In this document: positions 1-7,066 of the stretch, one piece after another
Layout: each line of letters opens with the position of its first letter
Position numbering within the stretch: the stretch's first letter is position 1
Program-made: the position numbers and the translations under genes
Notes under the pieces: model-generated
What the model saw: the letters and a program-made list of their open reading frames with translations, nothing else
Told to the model about the DNA's origin: nothing
Databases searched by the model: none
Origin: Bacillota bacterium
GTDB taxonomy: Bacteria > Bacillota_I > Bacilli_A > Acholeplasmatales > Acholeplasmataceae
Direction of reading: 5' to 3'
DNA: 20,376 nt
Assembly: GCA_027620815.1 (NCBI GenBank)
Contig: JAQCDH010000010.1
Location: 1-20,376, forward strand

Positions 1-152
1 TCACTTTTGGTTGAATTTGAACCTAAAACAAGCGTTTGAACAATTTCCAAAATCACTTGATCACGATAATCACCTTGATTACCAATAAGCAAATACAGAT
101 GTGATAAACGGTCTTTTAGTAAACTATCTTTAATAATATCAATTGGCGTCAT
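1..152 (-). CDS. holB: DNA polymerase III delta-prime subunit, N-terminal part (cut by window edge)
   Basis: Only the first 50 codons are in the window. Translation from the ATG at 152 begins MTPIDIIKDSLLKDRLSHLY and continues LLIGNQGDYRDQ. This resembles the start of clamp-loader delta-prime proteins, where a 'ri-SHAyLf-G..G' segment leads into the P-loop region. The usual GKT of an active P-loop is absent (GNQGDYRDQ), in keeping with delta-prime being the non-ATP-hydrolysing clamp-loader subunit in many bacteria. The start overlaps the end of tmk by 14 bases, and a GAAGG sequence lies about 8 bases upstream. Adjacency of tmk and holB is common in Bacillota and supports the call. The assignment rests on a short fragment and on context. 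Confidence 0.72.
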   Translation of the reverse strand, partial: MTPIDIIKDSLLKDRLSHLYLLIGNQGDYRDQVILEIVQTLVLGSNSTKS

Positions 153-753
153 TAAACAAACCTTCGATGTACTTAATGATTTCTAAAGTAATTGACTCAA
201 TACTTTGATGACCGTCAATAACAATAATCCGATCTTGATACACAGAGGCAATATCTAAATATGCTTGTCTCACAAGATCATGAAAACTAAATTTTTCTTG
301 GTCTAATCGATCAAATTTTTCTCGATCTTTTATTCTTGATAGTCCAACTTCAGGTGAAACATCAATATAAAATGTTTTTAATGGCAAGTGTTTCATTGCA
401 TAATCATTAATTTTTTCAACATATTCAAGTCCTAATCCTCTTGCGAGTCCTTGATATGCAAATGAAGAATCAATATATCGGTCACACAAGATAAGATCAT
501 GCGTTTCCATTGCTGGAATGAGTATATCTTCTAAAAGTTGGGCACGTGAAGCAGCGTAAAGTAAAGCTTCTGCTTGATATGACATACCTAAATGTTTAGG
601 ATCTAAAACAAGATCTCGAATGGATTCAGCAATAAAAGATCCACCAGGTTCTCGAGAAATAATCACTTTATATTGATTTTTAAAATAGGTTGCAACGCGT
701 TCGATAATTGTTGTTTTACCTGAACCTTCGCCACCTTCAAAAGTAATGAACAT
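139..753 (-). CDS. tmk: Thymidylate kinase (dTMP kinase)
   Basis: Phosphorylates dTMP to dTDP with ATP in the cytoplasm, for dTTP synthesis. The 204-residue protein has the usual family length. The P-loop is GGEGSGKTT at residues 7-15, the substrate segment REPGGS at 34-39, and the family's DRY motif at 91-93 (CDRYIDSS), followed by the FAYQG segment. A basic lid region with several Arg and Lys (DREKFDR) follows around residue 145. The ATG at 753 is preceded by AAGGAG. It starts 18 bases after truA and overlaps the holB start by 14 bases, so it is probably co-transcribed with both. The gene ends with TGA. Confidence 0.96.
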   Translation of the reverse strand: MFITFEGGEGSGKTTIIERVATYFKNQYKVIISREPGGSFIAESIRDLVLDPKHLGMSYQAEALLYAASRAQLLEDILIPAMETHDLILCDRYIDSSFAYQGLARGLGLEYVEKINDYAMKHLPLKTFYIDVSPEVGLSRIKDREKFDRLDQEKFSFHDLVRQAYLDIASVYQDRIIVIDGHQSIESITLEIIKYIEGLFNDAN

Positions 754-771
754 GCATGCTCCTTATGAGTA

Positions 772-1506
772 TTATAACACTTTTTTATAGTAAATTTTCT
801 TTAAATATAGACCTTTGGCAGGTGCAGTTTTTCCAGCTAACGTTCGATCAGGCTTTGTTAAATTCAATGAAATTGTTTCTGTTTGTTTTTTGTGTTGACC
901 GATTTCAATGAGTGTTCCCATCATAGAACGAACCATATATTTTAAAAAACTATTTCCAAAAAATTCAAATGAAATCATTGATGTCGTTTCTATGACTTTA
1001 ACATTGAAAATCGTTTTAATCGTTGGTTTTCCAATTACTTTTTCACAAAAACCTTTGAAATCATGTGTCCCGATAAAGAGTTGTGTTGCACTTTTCATTA
1101 ACTCATAATCTAAATTAGGTACATACGTATAATATTTAGATTGAAAAGCAGAGAGTGGTTTTTTAGACAATTTATAAATGTATTTTTTAGCGTGTGCATG
1201 ATGACGTGCATGAAAGTCATCTTTGACAATCTTAATCTTTAGTATTCTTATATCTTCAGATAGTCTTTTATTGATTGCAACGATCATTGTATTCAAGTCA
1301 AAATCACCAATAATATCTACATGAAACGCTTGCTCATAAGCATGTACACCTTTATCTGTACGACCTGCACTATGAATTTTAACTTGTTGTTGCGTCATAT
1401 TTTTAATAGCTTTTTCGATAACTTCTTGAATTCCTAATTGCTTCACTTGAGATTGAAATCCGTAATAATTAGATCCATCATAACTACAAAACATTAAGTA
1501 TCTCAT
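772..1506 (-). CDS. truA: tRNA pseudouridine(38-40) synthase TruA
   Basis: Isomerises uridines 38-40 in the anticodon arm of many tRNAs to pseudouridine. At 244 residues it has the normal bacterial length. The catalytic motif is AGRTDKGVHA at about residues 47-56, with the nucleophilic aspartate at D51. The N-terminal YDGSNYYGFQSQ is the typical opening strand, and the C-terminal half keeps FLKYMVRSMMGTLIEIG. The ATG overlaps the ecfT stop as ATGA. No Shine-Dalgarno-like sequence precedes it: the ecfT end just upstream is T-rich. Translation is therefore probably coupled to ecfT. An ecfA1-ecfA2-ecfT-truA order is widely conserved in Bacillota. Confidence 0.96.
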   Translation of the reverse strand: MRYLMFCSYDGSNYYGFQSQVKQLGIQEVIEKAIKNMTQQQVKIHSAGRTDKGVHAYEQAFHVDIIGDFDLNTMIVAINKRLSEDIRILKIKIVKDDFHARHHAHAKKYIYKLSKKPLSAFQSKYYTYVPNLDYELMKSATQLFIGTHDFKGFCEKVIGKPTIKTIFNVKVIETTSMISFEFFGNSFLKYMVRSMMGTLIEIGQHKKQTETISLNLTKPDRTLAGKTAPAKGLYLKKIYYKKVL

Positions 1507-2492
1507 GAAAAGAATACCAAATAAACAGTCAGTGAAACAATGAGTAAAACGCCTATCATAGACATATAATCAGAAAGTTTAATTTTTAATATATCAATTT
1601 TTGTTCTTTTTTGACCGATGACATAACCTCTTACTTCCATTGCATTTGCTAAATCTTCGGCACGTTTAAATGAAATTACAAAAACTGGAATTAATAATGA
1701 AATCACTTGTGTTACTTTGTCTTTAATAGATGCTTCTTTAAAATCAACACCTCGTGAGGCTTGAGCTTTCATAATTTTATCAGTTTCTATCAATAAGGTT
1801 GGAATGTATCTTAATGTTAGTGATACCATCATCGTTAGTACATCTACTGGAACTTTAACCCATTTCAAAGGAAATAATATCCCTTCAAGTCCATCATTAA
1901 TATCCGTTGTCATCGTTGTGAAGGTTATTAAAGAGGTGAGCATAATAATCACAACGATTCTAAAGAAAATAAATAATGCTCGAATGACTGTTTCTTCATA
2001 AAGTGTAACATCATACTGATAAATAGCGCCATATGGAAGTACGTATTGTAATGCAAAAACAACAATAACACTCAATATAAAATAAAGTACTTTAAACTTA
2101 ATCCACTTTTTACTTATTTGATAAAAGATGATCCATAAAATGATTGCAGCAAGTGAAGTAAAAGATAAATAAAACGTAAACGTATCGCTAATTGCGTCTA
2201 AGGTTGTAGGTCTGATAATGAGAATTTGTATAAGAACTGTGAATGTTAACAAAAATAAAATAGGTCGAAGTCCTTTAAGCACTTTCAAAAGCGGAATCCC
2301 AGAAGACACAACAAGTAATAATGTAAATACAAAGTATCCAGCTAATATGGATAGATCAACAATTGTTCCTTGGATAGGAATTAAAAAAATACTTACAAGC
2401 AACAAAATAAGTGATAACATTTTTACACGTGGATCTAATTGATGTAACCACGATTGTCCAGGGATGTATTGTCCAATGGTCATATTATTCAT
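1503..2492 (-). CDS. ecfT: ECF transporter transmembrane scaffold EcfT, with an extra internal segment
   Basis: Integral membrane scaffold of an energy-coupling factor importer. It joins the EcfA ATPases to exchangeable S-components that bind vitamins or metals. The N-terminus (IGQYIPGQSWLHQLDPR) and the stretch VSLTLRYIPTLLIETDKIMKAQ match the family. The two coupling-helix motifs are SRG at 246-248 and VRG at 288-290, slightly altered from the usual ARG. At 329 residues it is about 60 longer than Bacillus EcfT (about 265). The extra length lies at about residues 97-162, between 'VLIQILIIRP' and 'YEETVIRALF', and contains two further hydrophobic stretches (about 108-125 and 136-152). It overlaps ecfA2 by 8 bases (ATGAATAA) and truA by 4. 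AGAGG lies 9 bases before the ATG. It ends with TGA. Confidence 0.94.
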   Translation of the reverse strand: MNNMTIGQYIPGQSWLHQLDPRVKMLSLILLLVSIFLIPIQGTIVDLSILAGYFVFTLLLVVSSGIPLLKVLKGLRPILFLLTFTVLIQILIIRPTTLDAISDTFTFYLSFTSLAAIILWIIFYQISKKWIKFKVLYFILSVIVVFALQYVLPYGAIYQYDVTLYEETVIRALFIFFRIVVIIMLTSLITFTTMTTDINDGLEGILFPLKWVKVPVDVLTMMVSLTLRYIPTLLIETDKIMKAQASRGVDFKEASIKDKVTQVISLLIPVFVISFKRAEDLANAMEVRGYVIGQKRTKIDILKIKLSDYMSMIGVLLIVSLTVYLVFFS

Positions 2493-3333
2493 GAGCGTTT
2501 GCCTCTAGATAGGTCAACACATCATCCATAGAATATAACATCTTAAAAGGTAAGGAAATCTCTTTGTTAAGATGTTTCATCACTTTAATGGATGTAGGAT
2601 AATCTAAACTCATATCGCTAAAATCAGGATGTGTAAATAACAGGTCTTTTGAACCATCGAATAATTTTCTTCCTTCTTTCATGACGAGCATACGTGTTGC
2701 ATACAGGCCTAATAAATCCATATCATGAGAAATGATTAACATAGTCATTTGTGTTTCAACATGAATTTGATATAACATGGCCATTAATTCTTTTTGTCCA
2801 ACTGGATCTAGTCCTCTGGTTGGTTCATCTAATACTAAAATATCTGGTTGCATTGCAAGAACACCAGCAATCGCCACACGACGCATTTGTCCACCACTAA
2901 TTCTAAAAGGCGATTGATCATATAGTGAGGCATCAATACCAACTGCATTCAGTGACTCTTTAGCAATCTTTTCGATATCCTCTTCTTTCATTTTTAAATT
3001 CTTAGGTCCAAACATGACATCTTTTAGTATCGTTTCTTCAAATAATTGATATTCGGGAAATTGAAAAACAAGTCCAACTCGTCGTCTTAGTGAATTGAGT
3101 TTAACTTTCTTCTTACTAGGTAATGTGATATCAAAAACAGTAACCGTACCAAGATCTGCTTGTAATAATCCATTCATGTGTTGTACAAGCGTAGACTTCC
3201 CACTTCCAGTGTGACCGCAAATCCCAATGATTTCGCCTTTAGAAGCTATTTCCAAGTTTACTTGATCAAGTGCTTGATATTCAGTTTTAAACCCTTTATA
3301 ACGAAAGGTTACTTCTTTAAATTGAATGCCCAT
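2485..3333 (-). CDS. ecfA2: ECF transporter ATP-binding subunit EcfA2
   Basis: One of the two ATPases that drive the ECF importer. Walker A is GHTGSGKST at about residues 40-48, the Q-loop lies in VFQFPEYQLF near residue 91, the ABC signature is ISGGQ at 145-149, and Walker B is ILVLDEPTRGLD with catalytic E170. The H-loop is ISHD with H203. The sequence VFQFPEYQLFEETILKDVMFGPKN is typical of the A2 rather than the A1 paralogue. Its length of 282 is normal. Its start lies inside the end of ecfA1 (25-base overlap) and its stop inside the start of ecfT, so all three subunits should be made by coupled translation. Confidence 0.95.
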   Translation of the reverse strand: MGIQFKEVTFRYKGFKTEYQALDQVNLEIASKGEIIGICGHTGSGKSTLVQHMNGLLQADLGTVTVFDITLPSKKKVKLNSLRRRVGLVFQFPEYQLFEETILKDVMFGPKNLKMKEEDIEKIAKESLNAVGIDASLYDQSPFRISGGQMRRVAIAGVLAMQPDILVLDEPTRGLDPVGQKELMAMLYQIHVETQMTMLIISHDMDLLGLYATRMLVMKEGRKLFDGSKDLLFTHPDFSDMSLDYPTSIKVMKHLNKEISLPFKMLYSMDDVLTYLEANAHE

Positions 3334-4109
3334 AATGCCTCAACAATTTCGTTTTTAAACTTGCGTTTTTTCGCTTTTTCATATACTTCTAATTCAAAAG
3401 GAAGTAATAATTGAGTAGACGCTAACAATGTCTCATCTTGATAAATAACTTCTGGATGTCCTTCTTTGATAAGCATACCATCTTTCATTACAAGCATATG
3501 ATCAGCGTATGCAGCAAGTCTTAAATCATGCGTGATCATTAAGATGGTTTTATCATATTGGGAATGGATCTTAGAAATAATTTCCATCATATCTTTGACC
3601 CCTTTAGGATCTAACATCGATGTGGCCTCATCAAAGATAATGATATCTTGTTCCATTGCCAGTGCTGACGAGATAGCAACACGTTGTTTTTGTCCACCTG
3701 ATAATTGATGTGGCTCTTTTTTTAAGAAATTACGCATACCTACTAAGTCAGCATAGTAAAGTATTTTTTCTTCCATTTCTTGAGCTTCAATTTGTTGATT
3801 TTCTAATCCAAAGGCAATATCATGTCTTACAGTAACTCCAACAAATTGATTATCAGGATTTTGAAAAACAATACCTACTTTTTTTCTTATATCAATCAGA
3901 TGTTCATCATTCAATAGAATATCATCAATAACAATACTTCCTGATGTCGGCTTTAATAATCCAACCAATAATTTAGCAAGTGTGGATTTTCCACTTCCGT
4001 TATGACCTACAATAGAAACAAAACTACCCTTTTTAATGGAAAAAGAGACGTTTTTAATCGCCTCATCTTGGCCATTATATGAAAATGTCATATTTTTTAC
4101 ATGAATCAT
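3309..4109 (-). CDS. ecfA1: ECF transporter ATP-binding subunit EcfA1
   Basis: Second ATPase of the ECF importer, pairing with EcfA2. Visible motifs are Walker A GHNGSGKST (35-43), Q-loop VFQNPDNQFVG (Q83), signature LSGGQKQR (136-143), Walker B IIIFDEATSMLDP (E161) and H-loop MITHDL (H194). The VFQNPDNQFVG segment is characteristic of A1. The protein has 266 residues. The ATG at 4109 has AAGGAG five bases upstream, and a TATAAT hexamer lies 25 bases upstream, so this is probably the first gene of the ecfA1-ecfA2-ecfT-truA-tmk-holB transcript. No S-component gene is in the window, so the substrate cannot be told. Confidence 0.95.
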   Translation of the reverse strand: MIHVKNMTFSYNGQDEAIKNVSFSIKKGSFVSIVGHNGSGKSTLAKLLVGLLKPTSGSIVIDDILLNDEHLIDIRKKVGIVFQNPDNQFVGVTVRHDIAFGLENQQIEAQEMEEKILYYADLVGMRNFLKKEPHQLSGGQKQRVAISSALAMEQDIIIFDEATSMLDPKGVKDMMEIISKIHSQYDKTILMITHDLRLAAYADHMLVMKDGMLIKEGHPEVIYQDETLLASTQLLLPFELEVYEKAKKRKFKNEIVEALWAFNLKK

Positions 4110-4138
4110 TGAAACTCCTTATGTGTTAATGTTATTAT
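4109..4138 (+). promoter_or_regulatory. Candidate promoter of the thioredoxin-like gene
   Basis: TTGAAA at 4109-4114 and TATTAT at 4133-4138 are separated by 18 bases, a reasonable housekeeping-sigma match. The -10 occupies the same bases as the minus-strand -10 of ecfA1, and the -35 overlaps the ecfA1 ribosome binding site and start codon. The expected start, near 4145, leaves about 29 bases before the ATG at 4174. Confidence 0.45.
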
Positions 4139-4139
4139 A
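4134..4139 (-). promoter_or_regulatory. Probable -10 box of the ecfA1 promoter
   Basis: On the minus strand the sequence reads TATAAT, a perfect -10 hexamer, 24 bases before the ecfA1 ATG. This would give a leader of roughly 18 bases carrying the AAGGAG site at 4115-4120. No good -35 is seen at 16-18 bases; the best is TTTAAG (4155-4160) at 15 bases. The call rests on the -10 and on the divergent arrangement. Confidence 0.5.
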
Positions 4140-4173
4140 ACATAGAAGAGCACTCTTAAAGGAGATATTATAT

Positions 4174-4473
4174 ATGATTAAAGACATTTCAAGCCTCGAT
4201 GAAATCACCTCTTTTGCGAGTCAAAAACCAGTGGTTGTCGTCTTTCATGCACCTTGGTGTGGAACGTGTTCGATGTATCACTTTACATTGACTAAATTTG
4301 ACATGCATGATCCTTCTGTTGTTATATTGAAAGTGAATCTTGCAGATCATCACGAGATCGGGAATCATTTTAAAGTTTTATCGACACCTTCAGTGATGAT
4401 TTATCACTCTGAATTCAATTATACACTTCTACCTGGACCTCAACCTATTGGTATCATCAAACGTTATTTATAA
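4174..4473 (+). CDS. Thioredoxin-like thiol-disulfide protein
   Basis: The only plus-strand gene. The 99-residue protein is a compact thioredoxin fold with no signal peptide. The active site is APWCGTC with C29 and C32, and the cis-proline loop STPS has P72. The strand order VVVVFHAPWC ... VILKVNLADHHEIGNHFKV ... TPSVMIYH matches thioredoxins. Canonical thioredoxin has CGPC; the Thr here and the short length (about 105 is usual) suggest a specialised or secondary thioredoxin that reduces disulfides in the cytosol. AAAGGAG at 4157-4163 lies 10 bases before the ATG. The gene ends in a terminator hairpin that overlaps the convergent nuclease gene. Its partner is unknown. Confidence 0.85.
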   Translation: MIKDISSLDEITSFASQKPVVVVFHAPWCGTCSMYHFTLTKFDMHDPSVVILKVNLADHHEIGNHFKVLSTPSVMIYHSEFNYTLLPGPQPIGIIKRYL

Positions 4474-5656
4474 AAAAATGCACTGAATGTGCATTTTTTT
4501 GTCGATATGAAAGTGGTATTTCAAAGCTTATATAAGATTGTGGTACTGTGTCATTTTGAGGATAAAAAATCGATACAAGTTCAGGATAATCAATGAATGG
4601 ATTTCGATTACGTTGATACGCATATATGACTTGATTACGTTGACGCTCAAAATCATCAACCGGGTCTTCTTCATGCCACTTTAAAAACGTATCTAAATTC
4701 CCAATCAAGTTGATGTTTGTCTCCCACATCATGATCACGTAAAAGACAATTCTCGCAATATCGCCTCGATCTTCATCTCCAGGATACCATCCAGACCCTA
4801 TAATTCGAGCTTCTCCCTCACCATCAACAAAAGAAAAGTTACTTCTGCTTGAATTCAGTGATGGATTAGAAGCACGTAATAGATGTAGATCTGCTTCTGA
4901 TATCGAATTTGGAAGTTTAGATCTCGGCCATACGTGTTCACGGTTCCAAGTCACACCAGCATCCCAAGTACTTAATACTGAGGCTCTGTTATAAATAAGT
5001 AAGACATTGTCTTGGTTATTTGGATCTTCATCACTATCTTGTAAAATATCTCGTGCATCACCATAAGAAACATACGTATATGATTGAATCATTTCTTGAA
5101 GCGTGTCATACCATAAATCAATGTTGACATCATTAAGTAGCGCATAATATCCTTCAAATACAATTCTAGTATTTTCTTCTTCAATCGCATAATATCTTTC
5201 ATCTTGAGAAGCAGTTCGACTTGTTGTCATTTCATCACCAGCGACATCTTTCCATCCAATGACATTATTAATCTGTGGAAATTCTATCGTTTCGCCGAAT
5301 TTAAAATTGATGATTTGATATAAACCTAATGATGTATAAAATGAAATATCATAGGTTTCTCTATCATAAAATATTTTCATTGTATCCATATCTTTTGAGA
5401 CAACAAACATCACATTAGATAAACTTTCATTAATTGTAAACCCTAAATAATCAAGATCAAATGTCACAAAAGTTCCAAGTGGATCTTTTTCATTTTTAAC
5501 TTCATCTAAGACATATGTATCTTCTAGTGAGGCCAAATAAATTTCAATCGTATAATCAATTTCATTGTTTACATTGTCAATAGGGTCAACCACGATACAT
5601 GATGATAGCAAAGTCATAGAAATCAATAAAACAAATAATAAAACAATTTTTTTCAT
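4457..5656 (-). CDS. Surface lipoprotein with endonuclease I (His-Me finger) domain
   Basis: Predicted lipid-anchored extracellular nuclease of the EndA/NucM (endonuclease I) family, likely degrading nucleic acids to salvage nucleotides. Residues 1-20 form a signal peptide with lipobox LSSC (C20). Residues about 34-145 contain segments such as 'MKIFYDRETYDISFY' and 'FKFGETIEFPQINNVIGWKD', which resemble InlB/Listeria-Bacteroides beta-repeats. The nuclease domain is at about 183-365. It has WNREHVWPRS (catalytic-type H241), DLHLLRASNPSLNSSRSN (257-273), DRGDIARI (296-303) and NRNPFIDYPEL (350-360). The ATG follows AAGGAG by 4 bases, immediately after the rplQ terminator, with no clear promoter of its own. 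The last 15 residues are encoded by the terminator region, and the ORF overlaps the thioredoxin gene by 17 bases. Confidence 0.9.
   Translation of the reverse strand: MKKIVLLFVLLISMTLLSSCIVVDPIDNVNNEIDYTIEIYLASLEDTYVLDEVKNEKDPLGTFVTFDLDYLGFTINESLSNVMFVVSKDMDTMKIFYDRETYDISFYTSLGLYQIINFKFGETIEFPQINNVIGWKDVAGDEMTTSRTASQDERYYAIEEENTRIVFEGYYALLNDVNIDLWYDTLQEMIQSYTYVSYGDARDILQDSDEDPNNQDNVLLIYNRASVLSTWDAGVTWNREHVWPRSKLPNSISEADLHLLRASNPSLNSSRSNFSFVDGEGEARIIGSGWYPGDEDRGDIARIVFYVIMMWETNINLIGNLDTFLKWHEEDPVDDFERQRNQVIYAYQRNRNPFIDYPELVSIFYPQNDTVPQSYISFEIPLSYRQKNAHSVHFFINNV
4472..4500. terminator. Bidirectional intrinsic terminator between convergent genes
   Basis: A perfect 12-bp inverted repeat pairs 4472-4483 (seven A then TGCAC) with 4489-4500 (GTGCA then seven T), around the 5-base loop TGAAT. 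In either direction the transcript gives a TGCAC/GTGCA hairpin followed by seven U. It follows the thioredoxin stop (4471-4473) directly. On the minus strand it lies inside the last codons of the nuclease gene, before its TGA at 4457-4459. Confidence 0.85.
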
Positions 5657-5673
5657 GTTACTCCTTAGTTAGT

Positions 5674-5701
5674 AAAAAAAGACAAGCGTGCGCTTGTCTT
5701 T
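5674..5701 (-). terminator. Intrinsic terminator of the ribosomal protein operon
   Basis: On the minus strand the perfect inverted repeat AAAGACAAGC/GCTTGTCTTT (arms within 5678-5701, loop about 4 bases) is followed by seven T (5680-5674). It begins within a few bases of the rplQ stop at 5705-5707. The next bases are the ribosome binding site of the nuclease gene, so nuclease transcription must come from read-through or from a promoter inside rplQ. Confidence 0.88.
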
Positions 5702-5704
5702 ATG

Positions 5705-6061
5705 TTATACAAATTCGATAATTGCCATTGGTGCGCCGTCTCCACGACGTGGGACAGTTTTAATGATACGTGTGTATCCACCTTGGCGAGCTTCATAACG
5801 TGGTCCAAGTTCAGCAAATAACTTTTGAAGTGCAGTTTGTCCTTCTTTTACAAGTTCAGGACGTACTGTTTCAGCAGCTTGACGGCGTGATGCTAATGTG
5901 CCTTTTTTTGCTAATGTGACCATTGAATCTGCAAGCTTTTGAAGTTCAAACGCTTTTGATTCAGTTGTTGTGATACGTTCGTGAATAATGATGTCAGTGA
6001 CTAAATCACGTAATAATGCTTTACGTTGATCAGAGTTACGACTTAATTTAGAATATGCCAT
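5705..6061 (-). CDS. rplQ: 50S ribosomal protein L17
   Basis: Large-subunit protein near the exit of the peptide tunnel and the last gene of the alpha part of the operon. The 118-residue sequence opens with AYSKLSRNSDQRKALLRDLVTDII, matching the family's 'KLgR.s.hR.allrnl' motif, and closes with the typical GYTRIIKTVPRRGDGAPMAIIEFV. The ATG lies three bases after the rpoA stop. Its ribosome binding site (AAAGGAG) is made of the last rpoA codons, so the two genes are translationally coupled. Confidence 0.97.
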   Translation of the reverse strand: MAYSKLSRNSDQRKALLRDLVTDIIIHERITTTESKAFELQKLADSMVTLAKKGTLASRRQAAETVRPELVKEGQTALQKLFAELGPRYEARQGGYTRIIKTVPRRGDGAPMAIIEFV

Positions 6062-6064
6062 GTT

Positions 6065-7051
6065 TTACTCCTTTTCCATGTCACCAAAAGATGCGAAACT
6101 TTTTCCAATTGCATTTTCAAATTCTAGGCCATGTTCATGTAATTTATCTTTTAATTCTTTAAAAGATTTACGACCTAAACTTCTTAAACGCATGACATCT
6201 TCTTCAGTGAGTTTCAATATTTGAGCAACTGTATATATACCTGAACGTTTGAGTGCATTAAATAATCGCACAGATAAGTCAAGTTGTTCAATTTTCATTT
6301 CGAGTTTTTTATTAATTGGTTCTTCAACTTGTTCAAAAATAAATTGTTGAGATTGTGCTTTTTCACTAATTTCAACGATCACTTCTAAGTGATCAATCAG
6401 CATTTTAGAAGCAAGTGCAAGTGCATCATTTGCTTCAATTGCACCATTTGTTTCGATATCTAGTGTGAGTTCATCCATATCGCCACGTGTCTTTTCCACA
6501 ACATAAGATACACGTGTTACTGGTGTAAAAATAGAGTCGATTGCAATAATACTTTTCTCGTTATAAGTAAAAGCTTTATTTGCTTCAGCATTGACATAAC
6601 CAACACCACGACGTACTGTGACTTCCATCATCAGTTTACCTTCTGGTGCTAAATGTGCAATCACTTGATCTTTATTAATGACTTCAACGCCATCAATAGA
6701 ATCAAAAGCTGCAGCCGTAACAACCCCTTCTCCAAGAGATGTTAATTCTATTTTTTGTTCGAAATCTGGATCATCAGATTCTACTTTAAAAATCACTTTT
6801 TTCAAGTTTAAGATGATGCCCATGACATCTTCAACAACACCTTCGAGTGTTGAAAATTCATGTTCTACACCTTCAATTTTGACATTGACAATCGCTGCCC
6901 CTGGTAAAGATGATAATAAAACACGTCGTAAGGCATTCCCGAGTGTTAATCCATATCCTCTTTCAAGTGGTTTGATGACAAATTGACCTTTAAAACCATC
7001 ATGTGATAGTTCTTCAACTGATGTTGGACGTTCAAATTTTAAATCTTTCAA
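6065..7051 (-). CDS. rpoA: RNA polymerase alpha subunit
   Basis: Dimer-forming assembly subunit of RNA polymerase. The N-terminal domain has FVIKPLERGYGLTLGNALRR and VLLSSLPGAAIVNVKIEGV, the dimerisation and assembly core. After a linker around residue 235-250, the C-terminal domain starts at about LDLSVRLFNALKRSGI and carries the helix-hairpin-helix LRSLGRKSFKELKDKL, which contacts UP elements and activators. Length 328 is slightly above the Bacillus 314. The start is TTG, chosen because GGAGG lies 7 bases upstream and MKDLKFERP fits the family start. It sits 15 bases after rpsK. Confidence 0.97.
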   Translation of the reverse strand: MKDLKFERPTSVEELSHDGFKGQFVIKPLERGYGLTLGNALRRVLLSSLPGAAIVNVKIEGVEHEFSTLEGVVEDVMGIILNLKKVIFKVESDDPDFEQKIELTSLGEGVVTAAAFDSIDGVEVINKDQVIAHLAPEGKLMMEVTVRRGVGYVNAEANKAFTYNEKSIIAIDSIFTPVTRVSYVVEKTRGDMDELTLDIETNGAIEANDALALASKMLIDHLEVIVEISEKAQSQQFIFEQVEEPINKKLEMKIEQLDLSVRLFNALKRSGIYTVAQILKLTEEDVMRLRSLGRKSFKELKDKLHEHGLEFENAIGKSFASFGDMEKE

Positions 7052-7066
7052 TGTCTTTCCTCCTTA

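Noticed and set aside
765..773. TATAAT-like sequence ahead of tmk
   Set aside because: It is formed by the last truA codons and stop, has no -35 at proper spacing, and the genes are closely spaced in one transcript.
139..2492. Use of TGA as tryptophan (code 4)
   Set aside because: TGA closes tmk, ecfT, adk, rpsE and rplP at family-typical ends, and conserved Trp positions are TGG.
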